Positions 17,588 to 25,500 of a stretch of 64,000 nucleotides of DNA are shown here, in pieces; the stretch's first letter is position 1; each line of letters opens with the position of its first letter. The translations under genes and the position numbers were made by a program. The DNA comes from an uncultured Desulfovibrio sp. (GTDB lineage: Bacteria > Desulfobacterota > Desulfovibrionia > Desulfovibrionales > Desulfovibrionaceae): positions 1 through 64,000 of the forward strand of contig NZ_CALUWO010000001.1 in assembly GCF_944324505.1 (NCBI RefSeq), given 5' to 3'. The notes beneath the pieces were generated by a model, which saw only the letters and a program-made list of their open reading frames with translations, ran no database searches and was not told the origin of the DNA.

Positions 17588-17863
17588 AGTAACCTCGTGT
17601 AGTTTCTGATTGGCCCCTGCAAAAGCAAAGGGCCGGGAGCTCAGAACTGTACACGAACAGCCAGGCCTATTCCCCCGCCTTACGGCGAGGTCTTGTATTA
17701 GCCTACTCCCGACCCATGAAGGTCGTACTATACACCACTCCCAAGGCGTCAGACAGCCTTGACAGGGCACAAAAATAGCCAAATCTCACGGGTTGGCGTC
17801 CGTCGTGTAAGAGTTTCTGAGGCTCTGTAATGAAAGGACGCCATAAAGTACCCAAAATGTCAA
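17588..17863 (-). promoter_or_regulatory. Structured leader and probable promoter region of rha
   Basis: This gap of about 300 bases has no gene. Reading towards rha it holds three hairpins: CGACC/GGTCG (17710-17725), a GC-rich stem with a four-base loop (17673-17690) and GGCCC/GGGCC (17612-17634). A perfect TTGACA lies at 17858-17863 on the minus strand, but no good -10 box follows at normal spacing. The hexamer GGCGTC occurs at 17745 and 17795 and inverted (GACGCC) at 17837, and an imperfect inverted repeat AAGGC...GCCTT spans 17743-17760, so one or more operators are likely. Confidence 0.5.
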
Positions 17864-17890
17864 GCCCAGTCGGAGCTGGGGGTAAGGTTA

Positions 17891-18142
17891 TTAGTAGCGA
17901 CTAGAGTAGTGGCTACGGTGACTACTATGACTGCGGTGGCTGCTGTGGCTATAGTGTCCGGCAATCAAAGTTTCTTCTTGATTATTTAAGACATCAGAAA
18001 AAACTAAACCGTCAGCGCAAGCATGGGAAATCACAGGATCAATTGTTTGTGCTGGAGAAGCTTGAACTTCTTGTTTTCCTATTCCGAGGCCAGATGCGAT
18101 GAAGCCTAGCAATAGAAAAATACCATAGATAATTTTCCTCAT
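17891..18142 (-). CDS. hxsA: His-Xaa-Ser repeat peptide HxsA
   Basis: 83 residues. An N-terminal signal peptide (about 1-28, 'IIYGIFLLLGFIASGLG') is followed by a spacer and a C-terminal run of His-x-Ser triplets (about 64-80: HYS, HSS, HRS, HSS, HRS, HYS) ending in Tyr. This is the target peptide of the His-Xaa-Ser system, a radical SAM-modified exported peptide whose chemistry and role were not established when the family was defined. Its start overlaps the hxsC stop, so it is the last gene of the operon endA-hxsD-hxsB-hxsC-hxsA. It is AT-rich compared with the phage genes. Confidence 0.9.
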   Translation of the reverse strand: MRKIIYGIFLLLGFIASGLGIGKQEVQASPAQTIDPVISHACADGLVFSDVLNNQEETLIAGHYSHSSHRSHSSHRSHYSSRY

Positions 18143-19275
18143 AACGTTCCCTTTATTGCTTTTATATGGTTAATGGGCAATGATACTGAAGTTGAAAAAA
18201 ATCCTGCGCAGTATTTTTTTAAATCGCAGTTATCACACTCTTTGAGATATGAGTTTTTCCAACTTGATATTGATTGACGAGTGAACTCTCGTACTTCTTT
18301 CTTGCATAAGCAAAGCGGTATGTTGTATATAGAGATGGGAAGTCTGCGTCGTTTTAAGTATAGAATTGCATCGTATAATTCTTCGCTATAATCTAAGGGG
18401 GATATATTAATTGTTTTTTGATTAGATGCGGCATTTCCATATAGCTCCATCCCCATAAAAGCATAGTGACTACAAAATGGAAAATAATTATATATATGTT
18501 CTGCGAAATTGTATAGTCTTTTGTAATTATATTTATTGATAACGTGGCGTATTTCTATTTTGCATCCATGCTCAGCTAAATTATATAAACCGAGAGATGT
18601 TTCTGAAAAACTTCCATTAGCCCCAACTATGTTGTCATGTAATGTGTCGATATCAGCATGTAGTGAAACACAAAAACAAACATTGTTAGTTGCAACTTGA
18701 GCTACATCATGAGTAAATGCTCTATCGCTAAAGGTTCTTCCATTTGTGAGAATGTCAATATTTGCTGTAGGATGTGTATGGATACAGCGATGGAGGAAAT
18801 CTATAAAATTATCTCCTAGTAAAGTCGGCTCCCCCCCTGTTATACATATTTGCTTAATGTTTTTATTTTTTAATAAATTAAGAGTATGCTGTGCTTCTCG
18901 TAAAAGTTGAGGAGAGTGACGGCGCGGAGGTTGTGGGCACATTATGCATTTACAATTACATGCCTCTGTAAGCATGAATGCATTTTGATGTGAGTTTATC
19001 TCCCAGAGAACGGAGACACATCCATTTGCATCTATACGTACAATATCACCGTCATGAAGAATTTCTATATCTTGGCAATCATAAATATGATCAGGATGGA
19101 AAAAATATCCTTTCTTGCCCGAAGATATGCAAGCCTTATAGCCAACACTTAATCTGTCTAATTGATCTGTTACAAGTATTATATTTTTTCGAGCAAAAAT
19201 AGGACGATGGCTTTTGGCTACCATCCCTATAATTGGCTGAAAAGTACGAGAAGCTTTTCCACTAATACATATCAT
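18139..19275 (-). CDS. hxsC: His-Xaa-Ser system radical SAM enzyme HxsC
   Basis: 378 residues with the radical SAM cluster Cys106-x3-Cys110-x2-Cys113 ('EACNCKCIMCPQP'), the 'TGGEPTLLGDN' motif that contacts SAM, and a Cys-rich C-terminus ('KECDNCDLKKYCAGF') that probably holds an auxiliary iron-sulphur cluster. It is the second of the paired radical SAM proteins of this system and probably modifies the HxS repeats of HxsA. It overlaps hxsB at its start and hxsA at its end, which indicates coupled translation. The gene is much AT-richer than the virion genes. Confidence 0.92.
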   Translation of the reverse strand: MICISGKASRTFQPIIGMVAKSHRPIFARKNIILVTDQLDRLSVGYKACISSGKKGYFFHPDHIYDCQDIEILHDGDIVRIDANGCVSVLWEINSHQNAFMLTEACNCKCIMCPQPPRRHSPQLLREAQHTLNLLKNKNIKQICITGGEPTLLGDNFIDFLHRCIHTHPTANIDILTNGRTFSDRAFTHDVAQVATNNVCFCVSLHADIDTLHDNIVGANGSFSETSLGLYNLAEHGCKIEIRHVINKYNYKRLYNFAEHIYNYFPFCSHYAFMGMELYGNAASNQKTINISPLDYSEELYDAILYLKRRRLPISIYNIPLCLCKKEVREFTRQSISSWKNSYLKECDNCDLKKYCAGFFSTSVSLPINHIKAIKGTL

Positions 19276-20716
19276 GACGTTGCACCAGCCCAGGGTTGTT
19301 GGTTACCCAACTCCAAAGAATATCTTTTGTTTCTTCACTTGCATGGTATAGTCTCTTAAAAATTCCATCAAAGATGTGTCTATGCTTAATGCAGAAAGGC
19401 GTATTTTCCATAATTCTCAATTCTTGTCCACTTTCAAGATAGTTCCGTATGGGGTCTGTTCCACAATATGCTTGGTACACACACCAAGAACATGGTGGGG
19501 TTACTTCAATGCATGATTGCCTGGTTAGTTCTCTAAGCTTACTTCCTGCAAAAATATCATGATATGTGTTCGTTAAGACATTTCCAAGGCAGAAATGCCT
19601 ATCTCCCATTCTAGCAAGCATTCGAGCTTCATCTGCTGGAAAGACAGAACCATCATAGTCATAGATTACGCCACTGATCCCCGCTCCTGATGGAGACTGC
19701 AAGTCAACGAAGCCTGTTGAGAACGGTGTTAGTATTCGTGAAAGTAGGAGAGTTGCAAAGTGCTCAGGAAAAAATATTTTTTTGTTAATATCAATAATAA
19801 AATCCAATATATTTAAATATTTATCAGCAAATTCTTTTGCAGAGTAGCCAAGTTTTTCAGATTGTTCGGCTGCAAATCCATACGGATTGAGTGACCGAAT
19901 AAATATGCCACTCATGCCTTGTCTAATATATTCTTCAACTATATCCTTAAGGTGTTCAAGAGAAACAGAAGATGTTGTCATGAGTGCATCGACACCATCA
20001 TGGCCAAGTATACTACGTGATAGGGCTAGTTTTTCTAAAAATAAATTGTAGGTACCTCCTCCAGCTTTTGTTTTGCGGCATGCATCATGGAGATACTCAG
20101 GGCCGTCAAGTGATGTTGATATTGCTATGCCATGATCTCTGCAAAAATAGAGTTGTTCTTCAGTGATAAGTGTGAGATTTGTACAAATAACAAATTCGAC
20201 TTTTTTTTCTTTTTCTTTAGCAATCTTTTCAGCATAGAAAACAACATCTTTAATGACAGGCCAATTTAATAATGGTTCTCCACCTTGAAATTCAATTTTG
20301 GGATTATTTGTTGGTGCAGAAAAAATTGTATCTACGATATGGCGTGCCACATCTATCTTCATGTCATAGTTTTGTGCGTCTTCTTCAGCACATGACACTT
20401 GGCAATATTCGCATCGCTGATTGCAGCGCAGAGTAATTACCATCATATGAAGCGTTGTAAAGTCACGCAAAAAAGATTTTTTTGTTCTATATCTAGCTGA
20501 AATTTTTTGTAGAGATGATTCAATCTCATCTTGAGCGACAAATAAATGAGACTTTAATCTCAAAAAATTTTCGTCTTGATCTGAGAGTGTGTGTCTAACA
20601 AATTTATCAAATATATCATTTTTAAGAAAAGTGAAATCGCCACATTCGTTTACGAGAAGTACAGTATCATCAAAAAGATGCTTAAATTGAAATGGTAAAA
20701 TTCTATAACTAAGCAC
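19262..20716 (-). CDS. hxsB: His-Xaa-Ser system radical SAM enzyme HxsB
   Basis: 484 residues starting at GTG, with GGAG eight bases upstream. The CxxxCxxC cluster is at Cys98, Cys102 and Cys105 ('LRCNQRCEYCQ'), followed by 'FQGGEPLLNW'. The C-terminus is a SPASM-like region with many Cys ('PPCSWCVYQAYCGTDP', 'MENTPFC'), expected to bind auxiliary clusters. The family acts in peptide maturation; here the presumed substrate is HxsA. The gene overlaps both hxsD and hxsC. I see no missing key residue. Confidence 0.93.
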   Translation of the reverse strand: MLSYRILPFQFKHLFDDTVLLVNECGDFTFLKNDIFDKFVRHTLSDQDENFLRLKSHLFVAQDEIESSLQKISARYRTKKSFLRDFTTLHMMVITLRCNQRCEYCQVSCAEEDAQNYDMKIDVARHIVDTIFSAPTNNPKIEFQGGEPLLNWPVIKDVVFYAEKIAKEKEKKVEFVICTNLTLITEEQLYFCRDHGIAISTSLDGPEYLHDACRKTKAGGGTYNLFLEKLALSRSILGHDGVDALMTTSSVSLEHLKDIVEEYIRQGMSGIFIRSLNPYGFAAEQSEKLGYSAKEFADKYLNILDFIIDINKKIFFPEHFATLLLSRILTPFSTGFVDLQSPSGAGISGVIYDYDGSVFPADEARMLARMGDRHFCLGNVLTNTYHDIFAGSKLRELTRQSCIEVTPPCSWCVYQAYCGTDPIRNYLESGQELRIMENTPFCIKHRHIFDGIFKRLYHASEETKDILWSWVTNNPGLVQRHDMY

Positions 20717-21038
20717 GGTTTTTCTCCACTGCTAAAAAGGCATAATCTACAATCCGTTTTCGGAGGTCTCCAAATTCTTTTTGGAGATCAATGCGAATTT
20801 GTGTATCAATACACTTGTTAAAAAATTCTTTTAATAAGCGTTCTTCAATGTTGCTATTGTCTTTAGCTGTTATGTTAATCTCTATAGAATACTCAGAGAT
20901 GGGGTAAAATGAAACAAAATAGCTGTGAGTATATTCACTCACCACACGTAAAATACATTCTCGCTCAAAATACTCTTTTTCTGCTGTGATGATACCGCAT
21001 TTGCCTTCATCGATAATTTTAAATGGCAATACTTTCAT
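20709..21038 (-). CDS. hxsD: His-Xaa-Ser system protein HxsD
   Basis: 109 residues. The ATG at 21038 is favoured because TAAGGA precedes it; an in-frame start at 21056 lies inside the nuclease gene. The protein has the size and C-terminal pattern ('FGDLRKRIVDYAFLAVEK', about 88-105) of HxsD, the small partner always found with the two radical SAM proteins. Its biochemical role is unknown; recognition or delivery of the precursor peptide is a fair guess for a small partner protein. It sits between the nuclease gene and hxsB with only a few bases on either side. Confidence 0.85.
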   Translation of the reverse strand: MKVLPFKIIDEGKCGIITAEKEYFERECILRVVSEYTHSYFVSFYPISEYSIEINITAKDNSNIEERLLKEFFNKCIDTQIRIDLQKEFGDLRKRIVDYAFLAVEKNRA

Positions 21039-21049
21039 TATATTATTCC

Positions 21050-21814
21050 TTACCAAAGTCCCGCCTGCTGGCAGGGTTCCTTGACGAATCGATTTTCGTT
21101 CCCTTGAAGTTTTTCAATACGCTTAGCGCGGGTGCATTCCCACTGATCCACTGGATACATCTTATTCCAAGCGTTGAAGAGCTGCTCCTGTTGGCGGCTG
21201 AGGCGATACTCGTCATAGCTATCAGCCATGTAAAGAGCAGCGCGAGCTACTTGTCCCTTGGCACGTGCTGGAGGCTCGAAGCGACTTCCATCCACCTTAG
21301 CTTCGCAAGTACCAAAGGCTACCTTGGCCGAAGGCAGTTCTGAGTATCGCTTATTGGCGCGAACCCCGTTAACGGATCCAACCGCCGGAAAGAGGTTGTA
21401 CATATCAGCCTGCATATGGCGATATTGTATGTTTACCTTTTCGGCACACTTACGCCCTTTGAATGATTTCCCTTTGCTCACACACTTCGGATGTCCATCT
21501 CTCCACTCACTGAAGGCTTGTCCGAAGTTTTCCGCAGGTACGGCATGTTCCCACTCCATTTTATTGGCACGCTTCTGGTGTTTTTTTGTCATGAATCCAT
21601 CAGGTAGATCGATGTTCTTTTCTTCGTCAAACGGATATCCGCAGTAAATCGTAACCCTATTGTCGAAGTACACCTGACGCTCCAGCATTTTTTTCGCTTT
21701 GGCGAAGCTGTCGTTTGTTTCATTGCCGGTGGCGAAGGTGACACCTATGCACAAGAAGGTGAAGATTTGAGCAGCGGCCAAGGCAGAGGTGATCTGGCGG
21801 AAGTGTCGGTACAT
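21050..21814 (-). CDS. Secreted EndA-type endonuclease I
   Basis: 254 residues with a signal peptide (about 1-29). The His-Me-finger nuclease motif 'MEWEHAVPAENFG' (His90 as the general base) and the metal site region 'YNLFPAVGSVNGVRANKRYSE' are both present, as are the Cys residues expected in periplasmic EndA/NucM enzymes. Such enzymes cut DNA without sequence preference outside the cytoplasm. AGGAGAG precedes the start. The stop lies 12 bases before the hxsD start, so nuclease and His-Xaa-Ser genes probably form one transcript. A phage could use it to degrade external DNA or help a lysogen scavenge nucleotides. Confidence 0.88.
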   Translation of the reverse strand: MYRHFRQITSALAAAQIFTFLCIGVTFATGNETNDSFAKAKKMLERQVYFDNRVTIYCGYPFDEEKNIDLPDGFMTKKHQKRANKMEWEHAVPAENFGQAFSEWRDGHPKCVSKGKSFKGRKCAEKVNIQYRHMQADMYNLFPAVGSVNGVRANKRYSELPSAKVAFGTCEAKVDGSRFEPPARAKGQVARAALYMADSYDEYRLSRQQEQLFNAWNKMYPVDQWECTRAKRIEKLQGNENRFVKEPCQQAGLW

Positions 21815-21895
21815 AATCTCTCCTATGATGCGGAGAGGCTACCATGCGTCAGAAGCGTGGGCAATGGGGGAGGGGGATGGTGAGAGGGGAAGGAA

Positions 21896-21911
21896 GGCGC
21901 CCCGAAGCGCC
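21896..21911 (-). terminator. Weak terminator-like hairpin after yoeB
   Basis: GGCGC (21896-21900) pairs with GCGCC (21907-21911) around a six-base loop; on the minus strand it lies about 55 bases past the yoeB stop. There is no clear T run, so termination may be weak and reading through into the nuclease and hxs genes is possible. Confidence 0.3.
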
Positions 21912-21966
21912 GCCTCTCGCAACCCAAAGAGCTGGTCAACACATGTAGACAGCGAAGGCGAAGCCC

Positions 21967-22227
21967 TCAGTAGTGGTAGCGGCACTGGAGAACGATCAGG
22001 GCCGTCCCCTGCTCGTCGAGGCGATACACAAGGCGGTCTTCCTGATTGATACGACGAGACCAGCATCCAGCAAGGTCAAAGCGAAGCGGCTCCGGCTTGC
22101 CCAAGCCTTCAAACGGATTGCGGAGCGCATCCCGCAGCAGCTCATTGATGCGCTTCACCGTTCGTTTGTCAGTCGCCTGCCAGTACAAATAATCTTCCCA
22201 CGCTTGGGGGGTCCAGGTCAGCAGCAT
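21967..22227 (-). CDS. yoeB: YoeB family mRNA-cleaving toxin
   Basis: 86 residues, close to the usual length of 84. The catalytic positions are conserved: Glu46, Arg65 and the C-terminal His85-Tyr86 ('CRYHY'). YoeB binds the ribosome and cuts mRNA at the A site when the antitoxin is degraded. The gene follows yefM by two bases, the normal order. On a prophage such a pair may stabilise the element or act against other phages. Confidence 0.95.
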   Translation of the reverse strand: MLLTWTPQAWEDYLYWQATDKRTVKRINELLRDALRNPFEGLGKPEPLRFDLAGCWSRRINQEDRLVYRLDEQGTALIVLQCRYHY

Positions 22228-22229
22228 GG

Positions 22230-22484
22230 CTAATCCTCAAGGTCATGCTGTACCGTATTGCCCGCGTCAGCGGCGTGCAATGCTTCCCGCAACCGGGACG
22301 CATTGGCTGGGGAGCGCAGCAGGTAGGCTGTCTCCATGATGGCGTTGTAGTCCTCCAGGGACATCATAACGACGGAGGGAGACTTCTGGCGCGTGATGAT
22401 GACGGGTTCGTGGTGGTCACAGACCCGGTTCATGGTTTCCGCAAGGTTCTGCCGTGCCTCGGTGTAGGTGATGGCCTGCGACAT
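22230..22484 (-). CDS. yefM: YefM family antitoxin
   Basis: 84 residues. The N-terminal part ('ITYTEARQNLAETMNRVCD') is the Phd/YefM DNA-binding fold and 'SVVMMSLEDYNAIMET' its conserved core; the C-terminal part wraps YoeB. It represses its own operon alone and more strongly with YoeB. AAGGAGG lies before the start. Two operator palindromes lie directly upstream. Confidence 0.95.
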   Translation of the reverse strand: MSQAITYTEARQNLAETMNRVCDHHEPVIITRQKSPSVVMMSLEDYNAIMETAYLLRSPANASRLREALHAADAGNTVQHDLED

Positions 22485-22497
22485 ATACGCCTCCTTT

Positions 22498-22535
22498 TGT
22501 ACAGAAACAAGTACATATTTTGTTTATTTTGTCAA
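22498..22535 (-). promoter_or_regulatory. yefM-yoeB promoter and paired operator
   Basis: A perfect TGTACA palindrome (22498-22503) and a second site with core GTAC (22511-22514, in AGTACA) have centres 12 bases apart, which is the spacing known for the YefM-YoeB operator of E. coli. A TTGACA -35 box for the antitoxin lies at 22530-22535 on the minus strand; the -10 box is weak and overlaps the operators. Confidence 0.8.
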
Positions 22536-22579
22536 CTCCTCTCCTCCGGCCGTTGTCCATACCCATGTGGAGAAAAGAT

Positions 22580-25500
22580 ATGGCCAAGGAAACGCATCGC
22601 CCCACCAAGAGCAATTATCAGGACTACTTGTTCGATTTTTCCAATGTGGATTTTTCGCAGTATGCGGGGCCGGAAGACGGGCAGAAGGCAGAGGAGGCAC
22701 CCGGTTTTCTGTCACGTCTGGGAAACACGGCCCTTGCTATCGGCGAAGGGCTGACCATGCTGCCCGGCGGTGTGGTGGACACGGTGCGCGACGCGTGGCG
22801 CGGTGGCGAGATTGACGTGACGGATACCGAGGCACTGCGGGAGCGGGAGGCGCGTGCCCGGGAACAGGCCGCCTATGCGCAGAAATACGCGGGAAAGGCC
22901 TTTGACGGCGTAACGGATGCCATGATCTCCATGCCCTACAGTCTGGCGACCATGGGGGCCAGTCTGGGCGCCGGCATACCGGCAGGGATGGTTGCCGGGC
23001 CTGTGGCCGGCGGAGCTGCCGGCATGGCGGCTTCCGGGACGATGGCCTATCGGGCCAGCAGGCAGGACTTCATGGAAAACATGCTGGCCGAGACCACCAG
23101 GCTGCTGGGGCGGACGCCGACACAGGAGGAATGGGACAGGGTTGCCCGGGAGTTTGACAGCGAGGCATCGCAGTATGGCCTGTGGGAAGCCGGGCCGGAA
23201 GCCCTGAGCAATCTTTTCATGGCCAGGCTGCTGGGGCCACTTGGCAAACGGGTTTTTGCGGATGGTGTGGGCAAGGCCGCCAGGCGCGTGGCCGGGCTGT
23301 ACGGCGAAGAGCTGGCCACCGAGACCGCCACGCAGATGGGACAGGGGGCCATTGAGGCCGATCTTGGCCTGCGGGACGAGGCTCCGGGGTTCTTGCAGGC
23401 GCTGGGAGAGGTGGCGCCGGCCACGTTCTGGCAGACGACGCTTATGGCTGGCGGCAAGAAGGGGCTGGATATGCTGGCCCGGCGCTATGGCCGCGAGCAG
23501 GTTGCGCAGGAAAAGGATGGCGCCACAGAGGTGCAGGCGGATGAACAGGCCGCCAGCGCCACCAGAGAGCCGATGGCCCTGCCCGAAGGAGCGCGCCTTG
23601 CCCTGCCGGAAGCTCCCATTGTTATGGGAACCACGGATGCCGGCCTTGGCCCCATACCTTCCCCCAGTGCGGAAGAGGTCAATGCCCGCCTGTGGCGGGA
23701 ACAGGCCGCGCGTCGTGGGGTGGAGCCTCTTCCCGGAGATCCGTTTACTGATCCCGCAGCGGCGCGTGAAACCGAAGACTTTGTGCGGCGCTTTGAGGAG
23801 GCGGAACGGCTTGCGGGGGAGGAAGCGCTTTTGCCTGACCGCTCTTCTCCGCAGGGCGGCATGCAGCTGGCGCTGGAGAGCGGGCAGGCGGTTGACCTGC
23901 TTGCTCCGCCCCGGCAAACGGGTTTCCTGAATGCCCTTGGGCAGTCTGCCCTGCCTGTGGAAAGGGAAAATGCCGGATATGTGACGGTGCCCGCCGCGCC
24001 GGACATGAGGGCTGTGAGTGCTGCCGCGCCCGTAGCTTCTCGTATGGCCCTTCCTCCTGCCAATGTCGTGCCTACCGGCGCCGGGAATGGTACCCTGCCG
24101 CATGTCGGATTGCAGGAGACAACTGCCCTTCCCGCTGTATCGGGCGCGCCCGCTCCCCTGCCCACACAGGCGCCACTTGCCCATATCCAGACGACGCCTC
24201 GCGCAGATGTACCGGCTCCGGCCGGGGCACCGGCTATGCCCGCCCCTGCTGCCATTGTGCAGGAGGCTCAGCCAGCGCCACAGACCGGAGATATGGCGGC
24301 ACCTGCGGCCATGCCGGTACAGCTGCCCGTGACACCCCCTGTTGTCCCCGCGCCGGAAGCGGCGACGATGGAGACGCCACGTCAGGACGTCTCCCCCAGC
24401 ATGGAGGAGAGGGCCGCTTCTGCGCAGGCAGCCCACGAGGAAACGGCTCCGCTCATGTACAGGGGTGCCCCCATTTCTCGTATGCCCATCGGGGATGACA
24501 GGCGGGAGAGTCAGGCAGACAGCATCCTTCAGGCTGCCGGGCAGAAGGCAAAGAATGCGGATGACGCGCAGATGCAGGCGGCCGTGGCAGATATCCAGCG
24601 GGAACGAAAGCATGTTGGCGTGACACATGACGCCCTCTGGGACCGCATCCATGAAGAGATATTCCCCTACGTGCAGGAAGGGGGAAGCGCCCAGAAGGCA
24701 TCCTCCCGTGCGGAGCTGTTGGAACAACTCCCCAGGGAGAAACGTGCCGAAGCACGGCGGAAGACCACGCCTGAGCTGCGGGAAATGGTACGGGCACAGA
24801 CAGCTGATCCCTTTGGGCCGGCATATACGGAATTTTCCGGCAGGCCGGCGGAAGCCATCGACTACCTGCTGCAGACGAAGGGCGGCCATGTGCCTGCCGC
24901 CTTTCACAAGGAAGGACTGGGGGATATTGACCTGCCGTGGGGAAAGGCCGGCAAGGGCGGTTATGGGCTGGCGCACATCATCGAAAGACGCAATACGCAA
25001 AGGAAGGATGGAGAGGATTTTGTTCGCAGGTTACCCGCTATTATTGCAAAAGGAAAAACGGAAACTCGTGAAGGCTTTCCGGGGCGGGTTTATGTCGTCA
25101 GTCATGAAGGAAGTGCCGAAGCAGTAATCAGTCTTTCCTATTTGGGAGCAGACAGAATCTGGCTGCTGACAGGGTACGAATATAGAAAAACCCCGTCCAG
25201 GCAGCAGTCGGACGATAGACCTGTAACTGCTTTTGGCAACGAACAGCACATTCCTTCGCTGCACCCGGACGGGGAAAAAAACTCAAGAGCTGGACGGGGA
25301 TCACGCCAGGCCCAGACTTCCACCATCGGGAATGCTCCCGCCGATGAAAGGTTCCTTTCTTCATCGAACTCCGGCGCTCCTGAAAAGATGGTAACTATCC
25401 CCACGGTTGAAGTCAACGAAGCGGCAGCACCGTCCGGGCCGGCAGACGACGCTGCATCGGGCAAGGCCGCAGTCACGTTGGAGGGAAAGCAGAACACCAG

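Noticed and set aside
17891..17960. The short repeats at the end of hxsA as a CRISPR-like or satellite array
   Set aside because: They are in frame and code the HxS triplets of the precursor peptide; there are no spacers. No CRISPR array was seen in the window.
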